A DNA stretch of 23,993 bases from Paenalcaligenes sp021793095 (GTDB lineage Bacteria; Pseudomonadota; Gammaproteobacteria; Burkholderiales; Burkholderiaceae_B), in NCBI GenBank assembly GCA_027317645.1, contig DAHVQS010000028.1, forward strand, positions 1 to 23,993, given 5' to 3'. This document shows positions 16,077 to 23,955 of this stretch, piece by piece. Each line of letters opens with the position of its first letter. Positions within the stretch are counted from its first letter, which is position 1. Made by a program: the position numbers and the translations under genes. The notes under the pieces were generated by a model, which saw only the letters and a program-made list of their open reading frames with translations, was not told the origin of the DNA and did no database searches.

Positions 16077-17732
16077 TTATTGCTGCGTAGAGCGTCCCCC
16101 AATCACCGTATCGACTATTTTCACATCTTTGAGGTCTTCAGCGGGCACGGCCAGCGGATCCTCTGCCAACACGCAAAAGTCAGCGTATTTCCCAACCTCG
16201 ATGGACCCCACCACATGATCTAGACTCAGGGTGTAGGCGGCCCCTTGGGTGATGGCGTACAAGGCCTCGGGCACAGTAATGCGCTCGTGTTCACCCAGTT
16301 GTCGGCCGCTGGCGGTGATGCGATTCACAGCACACCAGGCGGTGAACAACGGGCCCAAGGGCGTGATGGGTGCGTCCGAGTGCATGGCGAGGGGCACGCC
16401 GTGATCCAGAGCCGTGCGGCACGAGTTCATGCGGTTGGCGCGCTCGGGGCCCATGGTCATGGTGTAGTGCGCATCCCCCCAGTAAAAGATGTGATTGGAA
16501 AACAGATTCACGCAGAGACCCAATTTAGCCATGCGGCGGTACTGTGCAGTATCCGCCATCTGACAGTGCTGTAGGGTATGACGATGATCCGGGCGTGGGT
16601 GCGCAGTAATGGCCGCCTCTAGGGCATCGATGGCCGCTTCGGTGGCCTCATCCCCGTTGGTATGGATATGCAACTGGATGCCAGCTTTGTGGTAGCGCAT
16701 GATGATGTCATTCAGATCCTCAGGGGCCACAATCCAAATGCCATTGGGGGCACCGTTGTAATACCCGGGCCAACGGACCCGAGCAGTAAAGCCCTGGATA
16801 GACCCATCCACAATCAATTTGACCAAGCCCAGATGCAGCTTGTCATGGCTCAGATCCGCGTAGTCCTGCAGGGCCTCTAAGCAGGCCTCGACATCATTGC
16901 CAAACAACATGCCCGAGGCAGCAGGGACGATACGCACCGGAAAATCATCATCACGGGTGACACTGGACAGCGAGCGGATGCCCTCTTCGGAAAACTCATT
17001 GACCAAGTCGGTTGCGGTGGTCACCCCTGCAATCCGGCAAATGTTGGCAAAGTTTTGCAGGCTTTCCGGGGCCATGCTGAGCGTACGGAAAGGGTTGCCA
17101 ATATATTTGGTGACTGGGAACATGGCGGCAAACTCTTGTAATTCGCCAGTGGGCTCGCCATCCTCAAATTTGAGGACGCCATCGGTATCGGTAAAGCGAT
17201 CGATGCCTGCCTTTTGCAGCATGGGCGTGTTCACGTTCATCAGGTGCATGCTGGCATGCATGATGACGACGGGTCGAGTGGTGCTGACCTGATCCAGATC
17301 CTTGACCGTCATGCGGCGTTCGCCAAAATAAATAGGGTCAAAGCCCCAGCCCACGAGGACCTCTTGATCGGTGCTCTGGGTGTTGGCCTCTTTGAGGCGC
17401 TCAATCACCTCTTCAATAGATTTTAACCCCTCCCAGAGCGTGCCATCGGGGCCGCGTCGATCGTAGTAACCCAGATAGACATAGCGCCACACCACCCCCT
17501 CATGCAGGTGACTGTGCCCCTCGATCAGGCCGGGCATCAATATTTGGTCGGCATAGCGATCATCAATGGCGACCTCGTCTTTGCACCAGGAGCGCACCTC
17601 TTCTTCGTTGCCCACTGCCAAAATGCGCCCCCCCTGTACCGCGACATGAGTCGCCTCGGGCTGGGCATCATTCATGGTGATGATTTTTTTGGCAGAAAAT
17701 ATAGTAATGGGTTCGTTTTGTGTTGTGGTCAT
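16077..17732 (-). CDS. Amidohydrolase family 3 (YtcJ/NfdA-like) metal-dependent hydrolase
   Basis: This is a 551-residue protein with the start at 17732, supported by GGAGAGGAGA upstream; a longer frame to 17795 adds 21 unlikely residues. It has no signal peptide. The composite beta-sandwich/TIM-barrel layout of amidohydrolase 3 is visible. Metal-site candidates are GHSHLHEG (His73, His75), Lys305 in LVKLIVDGS (possible carboxylated lysine), LHIHTNGDEA (His355/His357), HRHTLQHC (His383/His385/His389) and Asp453 in HSDAP. The family includes N-substituted formamide deformylase, which releases formate, and many uncharacterised members. It lies downstream of a peptide-type ABC transporter on the same strand, after a 215-bp gap, and may hydrolyse the imported amide. 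It converges on the formate dehydrogenase operon. Confidence 0.88.
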   Translation of the reverse strand: MTTTQNEPITIFSAKKIITMNDAQPEATHVAVQGGRILAVGNEEEVRSWCKDEVAIDDRYADQILMPGLIEGHSHLHEGVVWRYVYLGYYDRRGPDGTLWEGLKSIEEVIERLKEANTQSTDQEVLVGWGFDPIYFGERRMTVKDLDQVSTTRPVVIMHASMHLMNVNTPMLQKAGIDRFTDTDGVLKFEDGEPTGELQEFAAMFPVTKYIGNPFRTLSMAPESLQNFANICRIAGVTTATDLVNEFSEEGIRSLSSVTRDDDFPVRIVPAASGMLFGNDVEACLEALQDYADLSHDKLHLGLVKLIVDGSIQGFTARVRWPGYYNGAPNGIWIVAPEDLNDIIMRYHKAGIQLHIHTNGDEATEAAIDALEAAITAHPRPDHRHTLQHCQMADTAQYRRMAKLGLCVNLFSNHIFYWGDAHYTMTMGPERANRMNSCRTALDHGVPLAMHSDAPITPLGPLFTAWCAVNRITASGRQLGEHERITVPEALYAITQGAAYTLSLDHVVGSIEVGKYADFCVLAEDPLAVPAEDLKDVKIVDTVIGGRSTQQ

Positions 17733-17783
17733 GGATTGGGTCTCCTCTCCTGGGTTTAAATGTCTGTTTACTGTCCTGCTATC

Positions 17784-17932
17784 AACGGTGAGCAACGGTC
17801 ACTGCTCCTAGCGATGAGCAACGGTCATGGGTCATGGCGATGCACAACGGTCATGGCTCTTGGGTGATGCGCAATGAAACATAGGCAATGAAACATAGGC
17901 GATGGGCCACAACGATGAGGCCATGGCCCATC
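17784..17932. repeat. Tandem repeat tract and hairpin between ATPase and amidohydrolase genes
   Basis: A degenerate 26-bp tandem repeat has its AACGGT core at 17794, 17820 and 17846 (exact 26-bp steps). A perfect 14-bp tandem duplication GCAATGAAACATAG follows at 17871-17884 and 17885-17898. Next is a perfect 9-bp inverted repeat, GATGGGCCA (17901-17909) with TGGCCCATC (17924-17932). No T-run follows on the minus strand, so it is not a clear terminator. No ORF is convincing here. Confidence 0.8.
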
Positions 17933-17947
17933 ATCACCATTCACGCA

Positions 17948-18976
17948 TCAAGGCTGATATTCCAAAGGCACGGTGATTTCACCCCCCTTGGTCTCTACAA
18001 AGTGACAGGCCACCTTGTGTCCGGGCTTGACCTCGCGCAGCTCGGGCGCCTCGGCCCGACAGAGGTCTTGTGCGGCGGGGCAGCGCCCTGCAAAACGGCA
18101 GCCCTTGGGCGGCTCGATGGGGCTGGGGGGATCGCCCTGTAAGCGAATACGATTGGCTGCCTTGTCACGGCCTCCACGTACCGTGGGCACCGCCGACAAC
18201 AACGCCACACTATAAGGGTGCAGGGGGCGGGTAAAGAAATCCACCCGCGAGGCCATCTCTACAAACTGGCCTAAATACATCACCGCCACATCATCACAGA
18301 CGTGCTGTACCACCGCCATATCGTGACTGATAAACAGGAAAGAACGCTCACTTTCCATTTGAATGCGGCGCAATAAATTGAGGATCTGTGCTTGGATGGC
18401 CACGTCCAGAGCAGAGACGGGCTCGTCACAGACCAGCAAATCGGGATCACTGGCCAATGCACGGGCAATGCTCAGGCGCTGACGCTGCCCCCCTGAAAAC
18501 TGGTGAGGAAATAATTCCTTTTGATCCGGACGCAGGCCCACTAATTTCATCAACTCGTCCACCCGTTCGCGGCGGCTCTGGCGATTGCCGATGCCCATCA
18601 GCCGCAAGGGGCTGCGAATAATATCTCCGGCTCTTTGCCGTGGATTGAGCGACGAATAGGGATCCTGAAAAATCAGCTGCCATGAGCGGCGCATTTCACG
18701 TAGCTCGCGCCCCTCCATATGTGTGATGTCCACCCCTTTGAAATGAATACTGCCGGCCGTCACGGGGGTCAGGCGCATCACGGACAAGGCCGTGGTGGTC
18801 TTACCGGAGCCGGACTCGCCCACAATGGCCAGGGCTCGCCCTTTTTGAATATCAAAGGACACCCCATCCACCGCATGGACCACCATCCGATTACCCGATG
18901 CATCGCGTTTGCTCAAAGGGAAGTGGACCTTGAGGTCGCGAACGGAAAATATGGGTGCTTGCTGTGTGTTACTCAT
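17948..18976 (-). CDS. Oligopeptide/dipeptide-type ABC transporter ATPase (DppF-like)
   Basis: This 342-residue ATPase is attached to the inner membrane through the permeases. Walker A is GESGSGKT (residues 53-60), the signature is FSGGQRQRLSIARAL, and Walker B is LLVCDEPVSALDVAIQ, with the switch His in FLFISHDMAVV. The C-terminal oligopeptide-type extension has the cysteine pattern GCRFAGRCPAAQDLC...ACHF, common in DppD/DppF-type subunits. It overlaps the upstream ATPase gene by 8 bp and is the last gene of the permease operon before the repeat tract. The DppF-like assignment rests on gene order and sequence style; the cargo is not necessarily peptide. Confidence 0.94.
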   Translation of the reverse strand: MSNTQQAPIFSVRDLKVHFPLSKRDASGNRMVVHAVDGVSFDIQKGRALAIVGESGSGKTTTALSVMRLTPVTAGSIHFKGVDITHMEGRELREMRRSWQLIFQDPYSSLNPRQRAGDIIRSPLRLMGIGNRQSRRERVDELMKLVGLRPDQKELFPHQFSGGQRQRLSIARALASDPDLLVCDEPVSALDVAIQAQILNLLRRIQMESERSFLFISHDMAVVQHVCDDVAVMYLGQFVEMASRVDFFTRPLHPYSVALLSAVPTVRGGRDKAANRIRLQGDPPSPIEPPKGCRFAGRCPAAQDLCRAEAPELREVKPGHKVACHFVETKGGEITVPLEYQP

Positions 18977-19979
18977 AGTCTTTCTCGTATTGCCAACATG
19001 ATGTGTACTGCGTCGCGCCGGTCTGATAGCGAGGTGGGAAATTATCCCAGCACTTGTCCATCACCACATTGCACCGATCGGCAAAGGGGCAGCCGCTGCC
19101 ACGATCCCAAACCGAGGGCACAATGCCGGGGATTTCGAGTAATTCTTGGCGCTCTTCGCTGGGGTCGGGCTCGAGCTCGGGCAAGCAAGCAATCAAACCT
19201 TGGGTATACGGGTGTTTGGGCTGATTGAGGATCTCATCGGTGGCCCCCTCCTCGACGGCATAACCGCCATACATCACCACCACCCGATCAGCAAGCTCGG
19301 ACACCGCCCCCATGTCATGGGTAATCATGATGATGGCGGTGCCCCTGTCCTCTTGTTGTTTGCGCAGTAAATCAAAAATCTGAGCCTGCACCGTCACGTC
19401 GAGTGCAGTGGTGGGCTCGTCCGCAATCAGTACATCGGGGTTACAAGCCAGCGCAATGGCAATCATCACCCGTTGGCGCATCCCCCCTGATAACTGGTGC
19501 GGATATTCACGGATACGGCGCTCGGGCGCGGGGATTTCCACCGCGCGTAGCATCTCGATGGCGCGCTCGCGGGCCTGTTTATTATTGAGCTTTTGGTGCA
19601 ATCGCAAGGGCTCATATAACTGCTCACCCACCGTATATACCGGATTGAGTGCGGTCATAGGCTCTTGGAAAATCATCGAGATCTTATTACCGCGGATTTG
19701 ACGCAGGGCGTTTTCATTGAGCGTCAGCAGGTTTTCCCCATTGAGCCAGATTTCGCCCCCACTGCAACGCCCCAAATCAGGCACCAACCCCATGATGGCT
19801 AACGCTGTCATACTTTTACCGCAGCCGGATTCGCCGACCAAACATAGGGTTTCACCGGCATTGACCTCAAAACTGATGTGCTCGAGTACGGTAGCGGTTT
19901 TTTTGCCGACCTTGAACTCAACAGTGAGGTCCTCAAGCCGCAAGACTGGCTGTGTATCGACTGTTTGCTGATTACTCAT
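18969..19979 (-). CDS. Oligopeptide/dipeptide-type ABC transporter ATPase (DppD-like)
   Basis: This 336-residue ATPase is the partner of the following gene. Walker A is GESGCGKS (residues 49-56), the signature is LSGGMRQRVMIAIAL, Walker B is VLIADEPTTALDVTVQ, and the switch His is in IIMITHDMGAV. The C-terminal extension holds GCPFADRCNVVMDKCW...SCW cysteines, as in DppD-type subunits. Its start overlaps the permease stop by 4 bp (ATGA), which couples translation. Together the two ATPases form the heterodimer that drives import through the two permeases. Confidence 0.95.
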   Translation of the reverse strand: MSNQQTVDTQPVLRLEDLTVEFKVGKKTATVLEHISFEVNAGETLCLVGESGCGKSMTALAIMGLVPDLGRCSGGEIWLNGENLLTLNENALRQIRGNKISMIFQEPMTALNPVYTVGEQLYEPLRLHQKLNNKQARERAIEMLRAVEIPAPERRIREYPHQLSGGMRQRVMIAIALACNPDVLIADEPTTALDVTVQAQIFDLLRKQQEDRGTAIIMITHDMGAVSELADRVVVMYGGYAVEEGATDEILNQPKHPYTQGLIACLPELEPDPSEERQELLEIPGIVPSVWDRGSGCPFADRCNVVMDKCWDNFPPRYQTGATQYTSCWQYEKDYE

Positions 19980-20872
19980 GATCTATCCCTTAATCTTGGG
20001 TTGAGGGCATCATTCAAACCATCACCAATCAAGCTGATGGACAATACCGTCAGAAAAATGGCGACCCCAGGCAGCGTCACTGCCCACCAATTCACCAAAA
20101 TATAAGGGCGATTGTTACCAATCATCAGGCCCCAGCTCATTTTGTTGGGGTCGCCCAAGCCCAAAAAGGATAAGCCCGCCTCAAAGAGCACTGCTGCCCC
20201 GACGGCCAACGTCGCCGAGACAATCAGCGGTGCCACTGCATTGGGCAGAATCACTCGCCAAATGATGCGTGCATTGGTGGCCCCGATGGTGCGCTCGGCC
20301 ATGACGTAGTCGAGCTGGCGTAAGCGCAGAAACTCACTACGTGCCAGGCGTGCGGTATTGGTCCAGCTGACCAACCCAATGGCAAAGGCGATGGTCCAAA
20401 TGGTGGGCTCAAACAAGGTCACCAGCACCATGGCAAATAACAATGAAGGCAAGACCTGAAAAAACTCGGTGGTGCGCATCAAGCCCTCATCGACCCATCC
20501 TCCGTAAAAGCCCGACAGGGCCCCAAAGAGCACGCCGATAAACACCGACAGCATCGCCGCCACAAAGCCCACGGCCAAGGTGGCGCGCCCCCCATGCACC
20601 AGCCCCGCCCACACGTCACGACCTAAATAGTCAGTGCCGAGCCAATTGTTTTCATGGCCGGGTTTGGTCATCGGAATGCCTGCCACATCAAAGGGATCGC
20701 CATCCATGAAATAGGGGCCAAACAGGGTGATGAATAAAATCGCTAGAAAAATCACAGTGCCGAGCACTGCCGATTTATTGCGAAAGAAAATCTTGAGCGC
20801 CTCACGCGTCTGACTAGGTGCTTTAATCGGCTTTTGCGCCGCGGCGGAACGATTAACAGTGGCTTGTTTCAT
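19976..20872 (-). CDS. ABC transporter permease (DppC-like)
   Basis: This 298-residue inner-membrane permease has the DppC/OppC N-terminal segment (RNKSAVLGTVIFLAILFITLFGPYFM) followed by GTDYLGRDVWAGLVHGGRATLAVGF. The cytoplasmic EAA loop that docks the ATPase is ERTIGATNARIIWRVILPNAVAPLIV. GLSFLGLGDPNKMSWG near the C-terminus is a typical family motif. It overlaps both neighbours by 4 bp (ATGA junctions), so the permease and ATPase genes form one translationally coupled block. Confidence 0.95.
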   Translation of the reverse strand: MKQATVNRSAAAQKPIKAPSQTREALKIFFRNKSAVLGTVIFLAILFITLFGPYFMDGDPFDVAGIPMTKPGHENNWLGTDYLGRDVWAGLVHGGRATLAVGFVAAMLSVFIGVLFGALSGFYGGWVDEGLMRTTEFFQVLPSLLFAMVLVTLFEPTIWTIAFAIGLVSWTNTARLARSEFLRLRQLDYVMAERTIGATNARIIWRVILPNAVAPLIVSATLAVGAAVLFEAGLSFLGLGDPNKMSWGLMIGNNRPYILVNWWAVTLPGVAIFLTVLSISLIGDGLNDALNPRLRDRS

Positions 20873-21828
20873 GACTTAATCCTTGGATCAACGACTCGGT
20901 AAAGCCAATCAGTGATTTGATTCATCACCACAACTAATAAGGAAGCAAAGAATAGGATCCCCAATAAAGTGGGATAGTCTCTGCGCAGTACAGAATCAAA
21001 GGCCAAACGCCCCAGACCGGGCCAATTAAAGACGGTCTCAACCAAAATGGCCCCGGCGAGCACATTACCAAACTGCATGCCCAACATCGTGAGTACGGGC
21101 AACACGGCATTGCGCAGACCGTGTTTGTACAGCACCAGCACCTCGGACAAGCCCTTGGCCCGTGCGGTACGAATATAGTCTGCTGACAAGGTCTCCATCA
21201 TGCTGGCACGCGCCAGACGACTGTATTGAGCGATATAGACAAAAGCCAATGCAAAAGCCGGCAGCACCAAATGGTGTAATACCTCGAGCACCCCGGCCAA
21301 GCCCGTCGCCTCGGAACCTGAAGGTCGCATATCCGAGACTGGAAAAATGGGAAACATCGACGCAAATACAATGATCAGGATGATGCCAGTCCAAAATACA
21401 GGCGCCGAATAGCCCACAATGGACAACACCGTCACAATCTGAGAGAGCAAGCCATTGGGTTTGCGTGCGGCCAAGGTACCCAAAAAAGTCCCGATCAGGA
21501 AAGAAGCCAGCACCGCTGTCACCACCAATAAAATGGTGGCCGGCAAACGCTCAATAATGAGCTTGGTCACGGGCGTATTAAAATAATAAGAAAAGCCAAA
21601 ATCCCCCTGTAGGATCTTGCCTAGATAGATCCCCAGTTGAACGATGAAAGGCTTATCCAAACCAAACTGCCGACGTAACTCTTCTTTGAGCTCTTCGGTC
21701 ATCCCCCCCATCGACCCGGCAATGGTTTCTACCGGATCCCCTGGCGAAATGTGAATGAGCAAAAAGTTGAGCACAATCACCGCCAGCAATAGCACTAAGG
21801 CATAACCTATCCGCTTTATCCAAAACAT
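20869..21828 (-). CDS. ABC transporter permease (DppB-like)
   Basis: This 319-residue inner-membrane permease has six likely transmembrane segments. The N-terminal LLLAVIVLNFLLIHISPGDPVETIAG is the standard DppB/OppB opening. The EAA loop is ADYIRTARAKGLSEVLVLYKHGLRNAVLPVLTMLG, followed by LVETVFNWPGLGRLAFDSVLRRDYP. It is the first gene of its operon, preceded by a gap of about 600 bp carrying its own control element. GAGGAG sits about 12 bases before the start, slightly far for a ribosome site; no nearer ATG fits better. Confidence 0.95.
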   Translation of the reverse strand: MFWIKRIGYALVLLLAVIVLNFLLIHISPGDPVETIAGSMGGMTEELKEELRRQFGLDKPFIVQLGIYLGKILQGDFGFSYYFNTPVTKLIIERLPATILLVVTAVLASFLIGTFLGTLAARKPNGLLSQIVTVLSIVGYSAPVFWTGIILIIVFASMFPIFPVSDMRPSGSEATGLAGVLEVLHHLVLPAFALAFVYIAQYSRLARASMMETLSADYIRTARAKGLSEVLVLYKHGLRNAVLPVLTMLGMQFGNVLAGAILVETVFNWPGLGRLAFDSVLRRDYPTLLGILFFASLLVVVMNQITDWLYRVVDPRIKS

Positions 21829-22365
21829 AGGCGTCGATGCTCCTCGAAATACAACTGCATTAGCCGGTAAGGGCTAACCCCCTCTAACAGGTGGAGTAAT
21901 GAAGTAGGACTGCTGAGCGATTGGTGAATGCAATCCCCTAACCCATTAAATTTATTATTCTTTTAGTCAATAACTACTAAAGTCTAATAGTAAAGGAAAG
22001 ACAACCCCCTAAACACTAGCGGAAACCCTTATCAAGTCTTAGTTTATGAACCATATAGTTTCAGTATCTATTTCAATTTAATATGGATCAATAGGTATTA
22101 AATATAGATGGGATTTATAAAAATATTTGTTTAAACAATATCCCGCAGCCACATCCTAAGCTTTTGTTTTTATTATCAAAGCCTTGGCTATAAAAAATCA
22201 GCAGTGGCGCTTTGAAAACTCATTATTTATTCTTGTATATCTAAAAGATTCATGAGTGACATTCAAAGGCATAGGTTAGTTATTTAAATACTTTTTGTAT
22301 TTTTCGGAACTATTTATGAGCATTTTATAAAACCATATAAATAAGCATCAATATTAATCAACGCC
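21829..22365. other. AT-rich gap between solute-binding gene and permease operon
   Basis: No gene is visible in this stretch. It holds a small hairpin TTAGCC-GGTAAG-GGCTAA (21860-21877), control element A (21972-22110), and a perfect 12-bp palindrome TTGTTTAAACAA at 22127-22138 just upstream of element A relative to the permease genes. The rest (about 22140-22365) is AT-rich with nothing I recognise. Confidence 0.6.
21972..22110 (-). promoter_or_regulatory. Control element A, upstream of the permease operon (copy of element B)
   Basis: This 139-bp stretch is clearly related to 23760-23897. Shared blocks on the plus strand in the same order are AACTAC, GTAAAGGAAAG, CACTAGCRGAAACCCT, AAGTCTT and AAATATAGATG. 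CTAG at 22016 and CTTA at 22028 are 12 bp apart, like the B motif array. On the minus strand TTTACT (21989-21994) could be a -35 box with a -10 16 bp downstream. The similarity is read directly; the promoter role is inferred. Confidence 0.65.
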
Positions 22366-22400
22366 AAAAAAAATGGTGAGCATGTGATATGCCCACCATT
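22366..22400 (-). terminator. Intrinsic terminator of the solute-binding protein gene
   Basis: On the minus strand AATGGTG (22394-22400) and GCAT (22389-22392) pair with ATGC (22380-22383) and CACCATT (22372-22378) around a 5-nt loop, with one internal mismatch. Eight T follow (A-run at 22366-22373 on the plus strand). It separates the binding-protein transcript from the permease operon. Confidence 0.9.
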
Positions 22401-22438
22401 AATTAAGATGCCTATATGGTTACCACGAGTTGGCACGC

Positions 22439-23710
22439 CTATTGTTCGAGGTAAACCTCATCCAGTGGTGATAACACCCCCCAAATGGTTTGCGGAGGAT
22501 TGGCAACCGCAGGGCTGGCCAAGGTGTGATGCGGACGCTCCGAGATGTGGATGATGGGCAGCTCCTCAGCAACTATTTGCTGAAACTCTTTGTACAGCTC
22601 TTTGCGTTTTTCCTCATCTAACTCCACGGTGGCCTGATCTAATAGCTCGTCCACGCGTTCATTTTTATAGCCTTGGGTATTGGTCCAGATAATATTTTTG
22701 ATATTGTCCGAGTGAAAGGTACGGTGCACACCAATCACGGGATCCCCCCAATTCCAAACCGAGTCAGAGACCACATCATAGTCATGGCGGGCCATCTTTT
22801 CCGCATAAGAAGGGAAATCTGAAAAAGAACGCAGTTGCGCATCAATGCCCAGCTGTTTGAACTCTTGGCGGGCATATTCGGCCACACTTTTGTACATCTG
22901 GCTGCCAGGCATAATATCGATGGTCAAAGCAAAGCGCACCCCATCTTCGTCCGGGGTCAGACCAGCCTCATCAAGCAGCGCCTTGGCCTTGGCATGATCT
23001 TGCTCATAGGTCTTGCGATCATCGGTGGCATAGGGGCTGCCCGAATGAATGGGCCCGTCCGCGCGATTTGCATAGCCTGCCGCCAGTGCCTCAATGATGA
23101 AATCCTTGTCCAGAGCATAGGCCAAGGCTTGACGAACACGCACATCATCAAAGGGCTCGCGCTGCGTATTAATGCCCAACCATACTAATGAGCCCACCCC
23201 GTCATAACCCTGATCAATCATTTGTATGGCAGGATTGGACTCGGCCATCTGCAAAATAGTCGAATCCGCCATAAAGGGCACCAAGTGCAGATTGTCTTGT
23301 TGTAGCCCCAAGAATAACGTGGTCACATCCTCATTGATTTGCACCACCACACGGTCTAGGTAGGGACGATCCTCGATGAAATAATCATCAAAACGCTCCA
23401 AGATGACCTCTTTGCCAGGCACAAAGCTTTTGAACTTAAAGGGACCCGAACCCACCACATCCTCGAGGTTGCGGGGGTGATTATTGAGATCCTGCCCATC
23501 ATCATACCGCAACAAGCTGGCAAATAGCTGTGTGGCCGGGATGGTCGTGGCCATGCCCGACTGCACGGCACTGTTGAGATGGCGCGGCGATTGGAAACTG
23601 CCAATACGTAGTGTCCCCCCGTAATTTTCTGCTTGGGCCGCAAAGGGCACCGCCAACAATGACACTGCAGCACCTGCTGCAGCCAAAAAGCGAACAATTC
23701 GATGACTCAT
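22439..23710 (-). CDS. ABC transporter solute-binding protein, family 5, with probable internal in-frame deletion
   Basis: This 423-residue periplasmic protein has a signal peptide ending in FAAQA|ENYGG. It belongs to the family-5 (DppA/OppA-type) binding proteins, usually about 500-530 residues. After GGTLRIGSFQSPRHLNSAVQSGMATTIPATQLFASLLRYDDG (to about residue 72) it jumps straight to QDLNNHPRNLEDVVGSGPFKFKSF. In relatives these two segments are separated by roughly 100 residues covering PYLAESW...HDG and the region before the HPRN block. The frame is intact, so this looks like an in-frame deletion, possibly between two YDDG-like sequences. The C-terminal part (EPFDDVRVRQALAYALDKDF, NWGDPVIGVHRTF, TIWGVLSPLDEVYLEQ) is normal. 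Binding may be impaired. It has its own promoter element and terminator. AAGGA precedes the start. Confidence 0.85.
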   Translation of the reverse strand: MSHRIVRFLAAAGAAVSLLAVPFAAQAENYGGTLRIGSFQSPRHLNSAVQSGMATTIPATQLFASLLRYDDGQDLNNHPRNLEDVVGSGPFKFKSFVPGKEVILERFDDYFIEDRPYLDRVVVQINEDVTTLFLGLQQDNLHLVPFMADSTILQMAESNPAIQMIDQGYDGVGSLVWLGINTQREPFDDVRVRQALAYALDKDFIIEALAAGYANRADGPIHSGSPYATDDRKTYEQDHAKAKALLDEAGLTPDEDGVRFALTIDIMPGSQMYKSVAEYARQEFKQLGIDAQLRSFSDFPSYAEKMARHDYDVVSDSVWNWGDPVIGVHRTFHSDNIKNIIWTNTQGYKNERVDELLDQATVELDEEKRKELYKEFQQIVAEELPIIHISERPHHTLASPAVANPPQTIWGVLSPLDEVYLEQ

Positions 23711-23759
23711 ATCCCTATTTCCTTAAAACATTCTTGTTGTTCTTATTTTTCTTATTCCT

Positions 23760-23897
23760 AACTACGAAGGGTTCATGGTAAAGGAAAGCCCCTAGGGAAA
23801 GCACTAGCAGAAACCCTAGAAAGTCTTGTTTTACGGACTTTTAGGTCTCATTTGCCATACTAAATAGCTATAACACCATAGGAATAAAATATAGATG
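23760..23897 (-). promoter_or_regulatory. Control element B, upstream of the solute-binding protein gene
   Basis: This 138-bp stretch is related to 21972-22110. It carries three CTAG motifs at exact 12-bp steps (23792, 23804, 23816), each followed on the plus strand by a GAAA-like run. On the minus strand these lie directly upstream of TTTACC (complement of 23777-23782), a possible -35 box, with TAGGAA 16 bp downstream as a weak -10. This is the layout expected for an activator array next to a promoter. Confidence 0.65.
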
Positions 23898-23900
23898 CCA

Positions 23901-23955
23901 CAGGTATACGGGCGGCAATAGGCATACACTCGGCAACAGGTAATACAGACAACAA
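23901..23955. repeat. Degenerate 18-bp tandem repeat at right edge
   Basis: Units CAGGTATACGGGCGGCAA (23901-23918) and TAGGCATACACTCGGCAA (23919-23936) are followed by a diverged 19-bp third unit (23937-23955). The continuation lies outside the window. An open minus-strand frame crosses it from the edge to a stop at 23860-23862, but nothing identifies it as a gene. Confidence 0.5.

Noticed and set aside
17784..17932. CRISPR array in the repeat tract
   Set aside because: The 26-bp units are contiguous and degenerate with no unique spacers, and no cas genes are nearby.
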